Translations under genes and position numbers: made by a program
Part shown: positions 1-7,889 of the stretch, piece by piece
Position numbering within the stretch: position 1 is the stretch's first letter
How the letters are laid out: each line of letters begins with the position of its first letter
Notes under the pieces: model-generated
The model's database searches: none
Told to the model about the DNA's origin: nothing
The model's input: the letters and a program-made list of their open reading frames with translations, nothing else
Assembly (NCBI GenBank): GCA_017535635.1
Contig: JAFXTU010000049.1
Span: 24,478-88,477, forward strand
DNA length: 64,000 nt
Reading direction: 5' to 3'
Source: Oscillospiraceae bacterium
Lineage (GTDB): Bacteria; Bacillota; Clostridia; Oscillospirales; Oscillospiraceae

Positions 1-473
1 TTCTCGATGGCGATCCCGGCGCCCGCCACCTGGGCTCCGGCCAGCATGGCCAGGTCCAGCAGGCCGCTGAGGGCGGCCCCGTTGGCGAGGAAATCGTCGA
101 TGAGAAGCAGCCGGTCCTCCGGCCCCAGGAAGCGCTTGGACACGATGACGTCGTAAACGCGGCCGTGGGTGAAGGAGCGGACCTGGGTCCGATACACGTC
201 CCCGGCGATGTTCTTCGTCTCCGTCTTTTTGGCGAAGACCACCGGACAGTGGAAGGACTGAGCCGCGATGCAGGCCAGACCGATGCCGCTGGCCTCGATG
301 GTGAGGATCTTGTTCACCCCGCAGCCGTCGAAGAGGCGCTTCCACTCCCTGCCCATGGCTTCAAAGAGCTCCACGTCCAGCTGATGGTTCAGAAAGCTGT
401 CCACCTTCAGCACGTCGCCCTCCCGGACGACGCCATCCCTCCGGATGCGCTCCTCCAGCAAACGCAAAGCCAT
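1..473 (-). CDS. xpt: Xanthine phosphoribosyltransferase (3' end outside window)
   Basis: Salvages xanthine with PRPP to XMP in the cytosol. The protein begins MALRLLEERIRR and contains VLKVDSFLNHQLD, the TIEASGI segment and the PRPP-binding LLIDDFLANG loop, all as in Bacillus Xpt. About 157 of the usual ~190 residues are present, and the C-terminus runs off the left edge. The ATG at 471-473 is preceded on the minus strand by GAGGGAGG. Upstream is a 17-bp-spaced promoter leaving only a ~20-nt leader, so the purine riboswitch that often precedes xpt is not here. The gene is divergent from the amino-acid transporter. Confidence 0.93.
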   Translation of the reverse strand, partial: MALRLLEERIRRDGVVREGDVLKVDSFLNHQLDVELFEAMGREWKRLFDGCGVNKILTIEASGIGLACIAAQSFHCPVVFAKKTETKNIAGDVYRTQVRSFTHGRVYDVIVSKRFLGPEDRLLLIDDFLANGAALSGLLDLAMLAGAQVAGAGIAIE

Positions 474-496
474 CGCCTCCCTCAAAAACATGATCC

Positions 497-525
497 AGCA
501 TACCACTTTTTTCCCGGGAATTCAA
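497..525 (-). promoter_or_regulatory. Sigma-A type promoter of xpt
   Basis: On the minus strand, TTGAAT (520-525), a 17-bp spacer and TATGCT (497-502). The expected start lies about 15-20 nt before the ribosome binding site, too short for a purine aptamer. Confidence 0.55.
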
Positions 526-607
526 CACGATTTTCCGCTCTGGGCAGAAACGGTCCGTTCTTTCCGGGAGGAGACCCGCTCCGATGAAAACTACTCAACA
601 TCCACTC

Positions 608-636
608 TTGACATTGAATATTTATGCGCCTATACT
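608..636 (+). promoter_or_regulatory. Strong sigma-A promoter of the amino-acid ABC operon
   Basis: Consensus -35 TTGACA (608-613), a 17-bp spacer and -10 TATACT (631-636). It sits about 70 bp upstream of the binding-protein start codon. Confidence 0.8.
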
Positions 637-703
637 GATACACGTTAAAAAAGAAGTCGGAACAGAAATCAGACCGGCTTTGCCGGAAAGGAAGGATAGG
701 AAC

Positions 704-1561
704 ATGAAAAAGATCATCGCCCTGACTCTCGCGCTCCTCCTCATCGCGGGCCTCTGCCTGCTGGGCGGCTGCGCCAAAAAGGAAGCTGCCCCCGCAAAGA
801 CCACCCTCACCGTGGCCCTCAGCCCGGACTTCGCTCCCATGGAGTTCGTGGACACCACCAAGACCGGGCAGGACCAGTACGTGGGCTTCGATGTGACCCT
901 GGCCAAGTACATCGCCGCCGAGATGGGCCTCACCCTGGTCATCAAGCCCATGAGCTTTGACGCCTGCCAGGCCGCCGTGCAGACCGGCAACGTGGATATG
1001 TCCATCTCCGGCTACTCCGTCACCGCCGAGCGGGCGGAGAACTACAACCTCTCCGACTACTACTACGCCGGGGACAACGAGACCGAGCAGGTCATCATCA
1101 CCACCGCCGCCAAGGGCGGCACCTTCTCCACGGCGGAGGACTTCGCGGGCCTCACCGTGGGCGCGCAGACCGCTTCCCTGCAGATGAATCTCTGCAACGA
1201 GCAGCTGCCTGACAGCGCCATCATCAAGGAGTTCTCCGACATCGGCACCGCCGTGGAGGCGCTCCGCAACGGCAACATCGACGCCCTGGCCGTGGCCAAG
1301 GGCAACGGCGACGCCATCATCGCCAACAACGCCGAGATCGCCTTCTCCGGCTTCGAGTTCGTGGTCTCCGAGGAGGCGGAGAACAACGTCATCCTCCTGC
1401 CCAAGGGCGCGGACGAGCTGACCAAGCAGGTCAACGACATCCTGGCAAAGGCCTACGCCGCCGGCCTCTACGGCCAGTGGTACGAGGACGCCAAGGCTCT
1501 GGCCGGCATAGAGACCAGCGCCGAGGTGGGCTACGACGACGAGGGCAACCTGGCCGACTGA
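704..1561 (+). CDS. Polar amino-acid ABC transporter substrate-binding lipoprotein
   Basis: Extracellular solute-binding protein of 285 residues. The signal peptide has a lipobox LLGGC with the lipidated Cys at residue 23, so the protein should be membrane-anchored. The body shows the SBP family 3 pattern: a first lobe with APMEFVD and YVGFDVTLAKYIA, then DACQAAVQTGNVDMSISG, then hinge and second-lobe segments. ATG 704 was chosen because it follows GGAAAGGA and begins the signal peptide. It heads an operon with the permease and ATPase. The final gene encodes an amidohydrolase, so the ligand may be an amino-acid conjugate or peptide-like compound (inference). Confidence 0.92.
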   Translation: MKKIIALTLALLLIAGLCLLGGCAKKEAAPAKTTLTVALSPDFAPMEFVDTTKTGQDQYVGFDVTLAKYIAAEMGLTLVIKPMSFDACQAAVQTGNVDMSISGYSVTAERAENYNLSDYYYAGDNETEQVIITTAAKGGTFSTAEDFAGLTVGAQTASLQMNLCNEQLPDSAIIKEFSDIGTAVEALRNGNIDALAVAKGNGDAIIANNAEIAFSGFEFVVSEEAENNVILLPKGADELTKQVNDILAKAYAAGLYGQWYEDAKALAGIETSAEVGYDDEGNLAD

Positions 1562-1665
1562 TCCTGAACCTCAAGACCCCGACGGGCCCTCACCCGGCCC
1601 GCCGGGGCCTGTCCGTTTGTATGACCTGATTCTCAATCAAAGAAATAGACTCGGAGGACAAAGCT

Positions 1666-2337
1666 TTGGAATTCTTCGGCAACATCGCCAAGATCATGGC
1701 GAAATACTGGCAGGTATTCCTGCTCCAGGGCGTGGGTTATACCCTGCTCCTCAGCGCCATCACCGTCCTCTGCGGCGCGGTGCTGGGCCTGCTCCTATAC
1801 CTGGGGCGGGTGGCCCGCTTCAAGCCCCTGAACTGGCTCGTCATCGCCGTCGTGGAGGTCATCCGGGGTACCCCCATGCTGCTGCAGCTCTACTTCTTCT
1901 ACTTCCTGGTGCCCAAGATCCTGCCCTTCCCGGTGACGGAGTTCGGCGCGGTGGCGGTGGGCCTGGTGATCAACTCCGCATGCTACGTCTCCGAGATCTT
2001 CCGCTCCGGCATCCAGGCCGTGGACAAGGGCCAGACGGAGGCGGCCCGGAGCCTGGGCCTGAACGGGCGGCAGACCATGATGCGCATCATCCTGCCCCAG
2101 GCCATCAAGAACATCCTCCCCGCCCTGGGCAACGAGTTCATCATGGTGGTGAAGGACACCTCCCTGGCCTCCACCTTCTTCGTGGGCGAGCTGATGACCT
2201 CCTACCTGAAGGTGAAGGGCAACACCTACCTCACCATGGAATGCCTCACCATCGTGGGCGTCATCTATTTCGTGCTCACCTTCCTGCTCAGCAAGCTGCT
2301 GGGCGCCTTTGAGAGGAGGCTGAAGGCCAGTGACTGA
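1666..2337 (+). CDS. Polar amino-acid ABC transporter permease
   Basis: Integral membrane subunit of the HisM/GlnP family, 223 residues, with about five hydrophobic segments. The cytoplasmic EAA loop, which docks the ATPase, is visible around residues 125-147 ([10 protein letters not shown] then RIILPQAI). The start is TTG at 1666 behind CGGAGGA; no ATG fits better. The last 8 bp overlap the ATPase gene, indicating translational coupling. Confidence 0.93.
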   Translation: MEFFGNIAKIMAKYWQVFLLQGVGYTLLLSAITVLCGAVLGLLLYLGRVARFKPLNWLVIAVVEVIRGTPMLLQLYFFYFLVPKILPFPVTEFGAVAVGLVINSACYVSEIFRSGIQAVDKGQTEAARSLGLNGRQTMMRIILPQAIKNILPALGNEFIMVVKDTSLASTFFVGELMTSYLKVKGNTYLTMECLTIVGVIYFVLTFLLSKLLGAFERRLKASD

Positions 2338-3082
2338 GAACCTGATCGAAACGGTGGACCTGCACAAGAGCTTTGTGGTCCAGGGACGGGGGACCCTCCA
2401 CGTTCTGAAGGGCGTCACGGAGCACATCTCCAGGGGCGAGGTGGTCTCCATCATCGGCCCCAGCGGCGGCGGGAAGAGCACCTTCCTCCGCTGCCTGAAC
2501 CTGCTGGAGGTGCCGGAGCAGGGCAAGATCATCTTCGAGGGGGTGGAGATCACCGGCGCGAAGGTGGACATCAACCTCCACCGGCAGAAGATGGGCATGG
2601 TCTTCCAGCACTTCAACGTCTTTCCCCACCTCTCGGTGATGAAGAACATCACCCTGGCCCCGGTGCTCCTGGGCAAGCGGAGCCAGGCGGAGGCGGAGGA
2701 GCAGGCGGAGGCCCTGCTCAGCCGGGTGGGCCTCCTGGAAAAGCGGGACGAGCACCCCGGCCGCCTCTCCGGCGGCCAGAAGCAGCGGCTGGCCATCGTC
2801 CGGGCTCTCGCCATGGAGCCGGACGTAATGCTCTTCGACGAGCCCACCAGCGCCCTGGACCCGGAGATGGTGGGCGAGGTGCTGGACGTGATCAAGGCCC
2901 TGGTGAAGAGCGGCATGACCAGCGTGATCGTCACCCACGAGATGGGCTTCGCCCGGGAGGTATCGGACCGGATCCTCTTCATGGACGGGGGCGTCATCGC
3001 CGAGAGCGGCAAGCCGGAGGAACTGCTGGGCCATCCCCAGAATCCCCGGACCAAGGATTTTCTGAGCAAGGTGCTGTATTGA
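2330..3082 (+). CDS. Polar amino-acid ABC transporter ATP-binding protein
   Basis: GlnQ/HisP-type ATPase of 250 residues. Walker A is GPSGGGKST at 43-51, the Q-loop is [10 protein letters not shown] near 91-100, the signature is LSGGQKQR from 146, and Walker B plus catalytic Glu is [12 protein letters not shown] at 166-177. A switch His (VTHEMGF) is present. The start is GTG 2330, overlapping the permease. It powers uptake with the two preceding gene products. Confidence 0.95.
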   Translation: MTENLIETVDLHKSFVVQGRGTLHVLKGVTEHISRGEVVSIIGPSGGGKSTFLRCLNLLEVPEQGKIIFEGVEITGAKVDINLHRQKMGMVFQHFNVFPHLSVMKNITLAPVLLGKRSQAEAEEQAEALLSRVGLLEKRDEHPGRLSGGQKQRLAIVRALAMEPDVMLFDEPTSALDPEMVGEVLDVIKALVKSGMTSVIVTHEMGFAREVSDRILFMDGGVIAESGKPEELLGHPQNPRTKDFLSKVLY

Positions 3083-4524
3083 TGGACGCTAAAAAGGAAG
3101 CGCAGGCGTATATCGCCGCGCGGGGCGGCGAATTCGCCGCCCTTTCTCATCAGATCTGGGAATACGCGGAGCTGAGCCTGAAGGAAACAAGGTCCGCCGC
3201 CCTCTATGTGGAGAAGCTGAAGGCGGAGGGCTTCACCGTCACGGAAAACCTGGGGGGCATCCCCACCGCCTTCTCCGGCAGCTACGGAAGCGGGAGACCG
3301 GTGATCGGCATCCTGGGGGAGTTCGACGCCCTCTCCGGACTCAGCCAGAAGGCCGGGGCCGCCGCGCCGGAGCCCCTCGTCCCCGGCGGGGCGGGCCACG
3401 GCTGCGGCCACAACATGCTGGGGGCCGCCGCCTTCGCCGCCGCCTGCGGGGTGAAGCGCTTCCTGGAGCGGAGCGGCCGGAGCGGCACTGTGATCTTCTA
3501 CGGCTGCCCCGGCGAGGAGGGAGGCGCGGCGAAAGCCTATCTTGCCAGGGATGGGGTGTGGAAGGCCCTGGACGCCGCCCTGAGCTGGCATCCGGGGGAT
3601 ACCTTTGAGGTCACCACCGGCACCAACAATGCCTGTACCCAGGTGCTGTACAAATTCCGGGGCGTCGCCGCCCACGCCGCCGGGAATCCGGAGATGGGCC
3701 GCAGCGCCCTGGACGCGGTGGAGCTGATGAACATCGGGGTCCAGTTCCTGCGGGAGCACATGAAGGACGAGGCGCGGATCCACTACGCCATCACTGACGG
3801 GGGCGGCCTCTCTCCCAACGTGGTGCAGGCCGCCGCCAGCGTGCTGTATATGGTGCGGAGCCGGGACGTGCCGGATACCCTGGCCCTCCAGGAACGGGTG
3901 GACAAGATCGCTCAAGGGGCCGCCCTCATGACGGAGACCGAATTCGAGCGCATCTTCGTGGACGGCACGGCGGACACCCTGCCGAACCCGCCCCTGGAAA
4001 AATGCCTCTATGAGAACATGAAGGCCCTGCCCCTGCCGGACTACACGCCGGAGGAGCGCTCCTACGCCGCCGCCCTGCGGGAGACATACCCCGTGGGCGG
4101 CAGTCTCCCCGGCCTGGGGGCAAAGGCGGACGCCAGTATCGCCGCCCTAGTCCGGGAGCTGAGCGGCGATGGGACGAAGGCGCTCAACGACTTTCTCCTC
4201 CCCTACTACAGCGGCGAGGACTTCTGCCCAGGCTCCACGGACGTGGGGGACGTGAGCCATCTCACCCCCACGGGGCAGTTCACCGCCCTCTGCTTCCCCG
4301 CCGGAGCCCCCGGCCACAGCTGGCAGAACGTGAGCTGCGGCGCCTCCTCCATCGGGGATAAGGGGCTGATCTGGGCCGCCCAGGTCCTCTGCGGCGCGGC
4401 GGCGGACCTGTTCAGCGACCCGGCGCTGCCGGCGGCGGCAACGGCAGAGTTCCGGCGCAGGACGGAGAGACACGGCTACGTCTGCCCCATCCCGGCGGAG
4501 GCGCGGCCCTACGTCATTGAGTGA
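3082..4524 (+). CDS. M20-family amidohydrolase, AbgB-like
   Basis: Probable cytosolic zinc/manganese amidohydrolase of 480 residues, resembling p-aminobenzoyl-glutamate hydrolase subunit B and related N-acyl amino-acid hydrolases. Visible M20 motifs are GHGCGHNMLG (metal His/Asp region), PGEEGGAAKA (catalytic Glu pair), WHPGD, the dimerisation-domain segment RGVAAHAAGNPE, and STDVGDVSH near the C-terminus. The ATG at 3082 overlaps the ATPase stop by one base; a TTG lies one codon upstream. Being fourth in the transporter operon suggests it hydrolyses the imported solute. The AbgA partner subunit is not in the window. Confidence 0.85.
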   Translation: MDAKKEAQAYIAARGGEFAALSHQIWEYAELSLKETRSAALYVEKLKAEGFTVTENLGGIPTAFSGSYGSGRPVIGILGEFDALSGLSQKAGAAAPEPLVPGGAGHGCGHNMLGAAAFAAACGVKRFLERSGRSGTVIFYGCPGEEGGAAKAYLARDGVWKALDAALSWHPGDTFEVTTGTNNACTQVLYKFRGVAAHAAGNPEMGRSALDAVELMNIGVQFLREHMKDEARIHYAITDGGGLSPNVVQAAASVLYMVRSRDVPDTLALQERVDKIAQGAALMTETEFERIFVDGTADTLPNPPLEKCLYENMKALPLPDYTPEERSYAAALRETYPVGGSLPGLGAKADASIAALVRELSGDGTKALNDFLLPYYSGEDFCPGSTDVGDVSHLTPTGQFTALCFPAGAPGHSWQNVSCGASSIGDKGLIWAAQVLCGAAADLFSDPALPAAATAEFRRRTERHGYVCPIPAEARPYVIE

Positions 4525-4541
4525 AGCGATTGATATGCTCA

Positions 4542-4575
4542 GGGGAGGGGCAAAGCGACGGCTTTGCCCCTCCCC
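4542..4575. terminator. Hairpin between convergent genes
   Basis: A perfect 14-bp stem (GGGGAGGGGCAAAG, loop CGACGG, then its complement) lies between the amidohydrolase and the oppositely oriented FTR-like gene. There is no real T-run, so it may act as a weak bidirectional terminator. Confidence 0.6.
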
Positions 4576-4593
4576 TTGAAGCTGGCGACGGTA

Positions 4594-4794
4594 TCAGTCC
4601 TTGGATTTGTAGTAGAGCTGGCAGTGGCAGAAGCCCTCAAAGTCCGGGTCCGCGATCTGGCTCCGGAACTCCTTGCACATGCACTTGGTGTCCTCCGTCC
4701 GCTCCCGGCGGCAGGGGCAGTAGCCCCCGGTCTCCTTGAGGCCCTGCTTGATGAGGTCGGCGATCTCCTGGTTGGGGTTGACCTTGATGCTCAT
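4594..4794 (-). CDS. Small ferredoxin-thioredoxin reductase catalytic-subunit-like protein
   Basis: A 66-residue protein with three paired-Cys motifs, CPC (26-28), CMC (38-40) and CHC (56-58). The FTR catalytic beta subunit uses six such cysteines to hold a 4Fe-4S cluster next to a redox disulfide. The plant/cyanobacterial pattern is CPC-CPC-CHC with different spacing; here the middle motif is CMC and the gaps are 9 and 15 residues. Its ATG overlaps the thioredoxin stop (ATGA), so the two are coupled. It probably feeds electrons from ferredoxin into that thioredoxin, without the variable subunit found in phototrophs (inference). Confidence 0.8.
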   Translation of the reverse strand: MSIKVNPNQEIADLIKQGLKETGGYCPCRRERTEDTKCMCKEFRSQIADPDFEGFCHCQLYYKSKD

Positions 4795-5096
4795 TTCTGC
4801 ACCTCGATCAGGCTCCGCAGCTCCTCCTTGGTCTTGAGGCCCACGGACTGGGCGACCTGGAACCCGCTCTTCAGGAGCACCAGGGTGGGAATGGCGTTGA
4901 TGCCGTACTGATTGGCCAGGTCGGGCTCGTCGTCCACGTTCACCTTGGCGAAGTTCACATCGGTCATCTCTCCGGCCAGTTCCTCCACGATGGGACTCAG
5001 CAGGCGGCAGGGACCACACCAGCTGGCCCAGAAATCCACCACGGTGAGGCCCTGGGCGGTCTCGGCGGCGAAATTGGCGCTTGTCAGTTCTTTCAT
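4791..5096 (-). CDS. trxA: Thioredoxin
   Basis: A 101-residue thioredoxin with the classic active site WCGPC at residues 26-30, the cis-Pro region INAIPTLVLLKSG, and normal family length. It is a cytosolic disulfide reductase. The ATG at 5096 follows a GAGGAGGAGA ribosome binding site. It is the first gene of a two-gene unit with the FTR-like protein, suggesting ferredoxin-linked reduction in place of, or beside, NADPH-thioredoxin reductase. Confidence 0.95.
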   Translation of the reverse strand: MKELTSANFAAETAQGLTVVDFWASWCGPCRLLSPIVEELAGEMTDVNFAKVNVDDEPDLANQYGINAIPTLVLLKSGFQVAQSVGLKTKEELRSLIEVQK

Positions 5097-5136
5097 CTAT
5101 CTCTCCTCCTCAGTCCTGTTTTGTGTTTCCAATTTG

Positions 5137-5165
5137 ATTTTACACTATTCATTTTTCTTTGGCAA
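5137..5165 (-). promoter_or_regulatory. Promoter of the trx-FTR unit
   Basis: Minus strand: TTGCCA (5160-5165), 17-bp spacer, TAAAAT (5137-5142). Confidence 0.6.
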
Positions 5166-5208
5166 GAGGTTTTCGTCCCGCCGGGGCGAAAAAAGCGGAA
5201 AAAAGCGG

Positions 5209-5237
5209 TGGAATCGTCCTTTCCCCCATGATACAAT
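5209..5237 (+). promoter_or_regulatory. Possible promoter of the MoaF-like gene
   Basis: -10 TACAAT (5232-5237) with a weak -35 TGGAAT (5209-5214) at 17-bp spacing, just upstream of the GGAGG at 5252-5256. Confidence 0.4.
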
Positions 5238-5262
5238 CAGGAAAAAACGACCGGAGGCGCTT

Positions 5263-6024
5263 ATGTGGAATTCTGAACGTTACCCCGCCCTGCTGACCCT
5301 CAGCATGGACGACGGAAGGGACCGCACCCTGGCCTTTCTCCCCGACGGGCATATCCGCTGGGAGGGAAAGGACTGCGAAGCCCGGATCGCGGACTTCGGA
5401 GAGGAGCTCTTCTTTCTCACCTTCGAGCCGGAGACTGCCCCCAGGGTGAACCTCACCCTGGTCCTGGACATGGCCCTGGGGCTGGTGACGCTGGTGACCT
5501 GCCGCCAGGGGGTGAACCCCAGGCGGCCCACCTACATGTCCACGGAGCTGCTTCCCGGCTATATATCCCAGCCGGGACGGGAGGAGCCTGTCCGCCGCCA
5601 CGGCTTTACCGACGCCCTGAAGGGAAAGTGCGTGAAGTGGAGCTACGAGGGAGACTTCTCCATCGTCCACGTCTACGTGACGGAGCGGTACTACCGGATC
5701 CGGCTGCTGCAGAAGCTGGGGGACCCGGACAGCCCCTACGAGCTCGCCATGCGGAACTACAGGGACCGGACGGAGCCCGCCTATTACCTTCGCATCCGCC
5801 CGGATGTGGTGCTCTTTGGCTTCACGGAGGACAACATGGACCGGGTCACCGGGCCGGAGATCGCCTGCGCCAGCCGCGCCCAGCTCATCCGGCTCTCCAC
5901 GCTGGAAACCGTGGGCCGGGGCTTCGGGATGCCGGGGACGCCCACGGAGCTGTTCCGGGCCAAGGGGGAATATGTGGAGCCGCTTCCCGGCGAGCTGGAC
6001 CCAGGCTGCGCGTATCTGATCTGA
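5263..6024 (+). CDS. MoaF-like protein
   Basis: A 253-residue soluble protein without signal peptide. It has two similar calycin-like halves as in the MoaF family: an N-terminal half ending with NLTLVLDMALGLVTLV, and a C-terminal half starting with LKGKCVKWSYEGDFSIVHVY followed by a beta-rich tail. MoaF is associated with molybdenum enzymes in Klebsiella and with small-molecule operons elsewhere, but its biochemical role is unsettled. No molybdopterin genes are nearby. ATG 5263 was chosen because of the GGAGG 6 bases upstream. The family call rests on motif memory only. Confidence 0.6.
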   Translation: MWNSERYPALLTLSMDDGRDRTLAFLPDGHIRWEGKDCEARIADFGEELFFLTFEPETAPRVNLTLVLDMALGLVTLVTCRQGVNPRRPTYMSTELLPGYISQPGREEPVRRHGFTDALKGKCVKWSYEGDFSIVHVYVTERYYRIRLLQKLGDPDSPYELAMRNYRDRTEPAYYLRIRPDVVLFGFTEDNMDRVTGPEIACASRAQLIRLSTLETVGRGFGMPGTPTELFRAKGEYVEPLPGELDPGCAYLI

Positions 6025-6051
6025 GAGGCCGCTCCGCATGGGCGGCGGAGC

Positions 6052-6621
6052 TCACTCTTTTCCGCCGTTGAAAAAGCGAGCCAGGTCCGCCAGGGGACGG
6101 ACGGCGTCATTCAGGTTCCGGATGGCCTCGTTGAGGCTGTCGAAGTCCATCTCGCTGATCTTCTGAATGGTCCGGGACAGGCTCTCCACGTCCACCTCGC
6201 TGAGCTTTTTGATGCTCTGGGAAAGGCTTTCCGCGTCCACCTCGCCCAGCTTCCGCAGACTTTGGGACAGCCCCTCCGTGTCCAGCTCCCCCAGCTTCCC
6301 CAGGACCTCTCCCAGGCCGCTGAGGTCCAGGGAATCCAGCTCCTGCAGGGTACTCGTCAGCGCTTCGCCGTTCTCCTGCACCAGGGCGTTCACGTTCTCC
6401 GCCAGGGTGCCGGTCTGCCGGGTCAGGCCCTCCGCCTGGATCAAAAGCTCCTCCGCCCGCTTCCCCAGGCCGGAGAACCGGGGGAGCAGCAGCACAAGAG
6501 CGAGCAGGAGCAGACCGGCGAGCAGGAATCCGGCGACAGCGGCGGCCCGGGCGCTCCGGGCGGCCTTGCGCTGCTGGGAAACCAGCTCCTGCAGCAGGGC
6601 TTCGGTGCTCTTTTCTTCCAT
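6052..6621 (-). CDS. Single-pass membrane protein with five 15-residue repeats
   Basis: A 189-residue protein of unknown function. Residues 1-25 are charged, 26-47 form one hydrophobic membrane span rich in Leu, and 55-94 look like coiled coil. Residues 95-169 are five consecutive 15-residue units of the type L-G-E-V-D-x-E-S-L-S-Q-S-I-K-K, ending in a short tail. The pattern suggests a long amphipathic helix that could scaffold or oligomerise at the membrane. The ATG at 6621 follows AAAGGAGA; longer upstream frames lack a ribosome binding site. It is divergent from the macrodomain gene. Confidence 0.75.
   Translation of the reverse strand: MEEKSTEALLQELVSQQRKAARSARAAAVAGFLLAGLLLLALVLLLPRFSGLGKRAEELLIQAEGLTRQTGTLAENVNALVQENGEALTSTLQELDSLDLSGLGEVLGKLGELDTEGLSQSLRKLGEVDAESLSQSIKKLSEVDVESLSRTIQKISEMDFDSLNEAIRNLNDAVRPLADLARFFNGGKE
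6115..6339 (-). repeat. Five in-frame 45-bp tandem repeats
   Basis: Codons 95-169 of the membrane protein repeat with a 15-codon period. Each unit has a hydrophobic start, then (E/S)(V/L/M)D, then (S/G)L and a charged end. Copies are diverged, so the repeat is old or under selection at protein level. Confidence 0.85.
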
Positions 6622-6728
6622 GGGGGTCTCCTTTCTTCGGCGCGGGGTCGTTATCTGTTCTGAACGATCGCAACTGATTATATCAGACTTCGGAAGGAAA
6701 TGACAGAAAAAGATGGGAGGTCGGAAGG

Positions 6729-7499
6729 ATGGAACAGGCTGAAAGACGGCTGTTTCTGCTCCGGGCGCTGCTCCGGGAGCGGGGCCAGGAGGACAGGCCC
6801 CTCCCGGCGGAGGCGGAGGAGCAGAAAAGGCTGCTCCGTGCGCTGATGAACGTCCGCGCTCCCGCACCCCTGAGCCGGGAGTTCTTTGCCGTGCAGGACG
6901 AATACCTGCGGGATGCCATCGCGGAAAAAGGCGTCACCCGGCTGGAGGATCTCACGCCGGTGGAGGACGGGCTCTATCTCTGGCAGGGGGACATCACGAC
7001 GCTGGAGTGCGACGCCATCGTGAACGCCGCCAACTCCGGCATGACGGGCTGCTACCGGCCCAACCACAGCTGTATCGACAACTGCATCCACAGCTATGCG
7101 GGGGTCCAGCTGCGGCTGAGGTGCGCGGAGATCATGGAGGCCCAGGGGCATGAGGAGCCCACCGGGCAGGCGAAGCTCACGCCGGGGTATAATCTCCCCA
7201 GCAAGTATGTGATCCACACCGTGGGCCCCATCGTGGAGGGGCCTCTGACGACGGAGCATCGGAGACTGCTGTCCTCCTGCTATCGCTCCTGCCTGGAGTT
7301 GGCAGCGGAAAACGGCTGCGGGAGCATCGCCTTCTGCTGCATCTCCACCGGGGTCTTCGGCTTCCCCAAACGGGAGGCGGCGGAGATCGCGGTGGGGACG
7401 GTGAAGGAGTGGAAGCGGAAGAGCGGCAGTGCCATGAAGGTCATTTTCAACGTGTTCGGAAATGCGGATCGGGAGATCTACCGGGAGATCCTGGGGTAG
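6729..7499 (+). CDS. Zinc-type macrodomain protein-ADP-ribose hydrolase
   Basis: Removes ADP-ribose from modified proteins. In this 256-residue protein the macrodomain starts near residue 83 with WQGDIT (86-90), then the ADP-ribose-binding NAANSGMTGC segment (99-108) and a zinc-site pattern C108 ... H113 ... C115 in the following loop. Later come SKYVIHTVGP and CCISTGVFGFP. This is the layout of the Staphylococcus/Streptococcus SirTM-linked macrodomains, with the extra ~80-residue N-terminal helical part. Those enzymes are usually encoded beside a sirtuin and lipoylated GcvH-L; neither is here. The ATG at 6729 follows GGGAGG. Confidence 0.88.
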   Translation: MEQAERRLFLLRALLRERGQEDRPLPAEAEEQKRLLRALMNVRAPAPLSREFFAVQDEYLRDAIAEKGVTRLEDLTPVEDGLYLWQGDITTLECDAIVNAANSGMTGCYRPNHSCIDNCIHSYAGVQLRLRCAEIMEAQGHEEPTGQAKLTPGYNLPSKYVIHTVGPIVEGPLTTEHRRLLSSCYRSCLELAAENGCGSIAFCCISTGVFGFPKREAAEIAVGTVKEWKRKSGSAMKVIFNVFGNADREIYREILG

Positions 7500-7520
7500 A
7501 TCTTCCCCGAAACCAAAATC

Positions 7521-7553
7521 GGCCCCCTGTCCGGGAAAGCCGGACAGGGGGCC
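7521..7553 (-). terminator. Terminator of the pilin operon (possibly bidirectional)
   Basis: A GC-rich perfect stem (GGCCCCCTGTCCGG with loop GAAA) lies between the convergent macrodomain gene and the pilin operon. On the minus strand it is followed by GATTTTGG. It lies beyond the second amber codon of the adhesin frame, so the post-amber segment is inside the transcript. Confidence 0.7.
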
Positions 7554-7571
7554 GCTGACTGATCTCAAACC

Positions 7572-7889
7572 CTATGAATCCACTTCAACGGTGAAGGCGC
7601 TATCACTCTGTACTCTAAAATTGACTGGTCTAGTTTGACCTGCATTAAAACCATTGCCATAACCATTGAAGGTTACTGTGATGATATTGCCGCTTATGGT
7701 GAATTGGACATGAGCAGGATCATTATCGGTGGTTACATCGATGCTGCCAGAGCCATCAAATCTCAGCGCAGCAGTAATGGAATCGACCTTATGACCAGTA
7801 TTATTCGTCATTTCCAAAGTGCAAGACCGAGTGTATGGATCACTACCTGAACCGCCCCAGTAAGCACCTGTTAAATTAAAGCTGTAATC
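7572..7889 (-). pseudogene. In-frame post-amber segment: beta-sandwich/CBM-like domain after the adhesin stop
   Basis: Directly after the TAG that ends the 1406-residue adhesin (stop at 7890-7892), the same frame stays open for 105 codons until a second TAG (7572-7574). The encoded segment has CBM2/Ig-like character: an early Y-W-G-G, then LEMTNNTGHKVDSI, then ITVTFNGYGNGFNAG and FRVQSDSAFTVEV. It resembles a small carbohydrate-binding or adhesive beta-sandwich. An internal ATG (7815-7817) has no clear ribosome binding site and would cut off the first strands. GC is only about 40-45 % by eye, well below the flanks. It is either a domain lost by a nonsense mutation or a readthrough extension. 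Confidence 0.6.

Noticed and set aside
474..603. Purine riboswitch upstream of xpt
   Set aside because: The promoter leaves only about 20 nt of leader and none of the conserved junction sequences is present.
3082..4524. Complete AbgAB p-aminobenzoyl-glutamate system
   Set aside because: Only an AbgB-like protein is present, without an AbgA or AbgT partner. The operon points to an amino-acid-type ABC importer.
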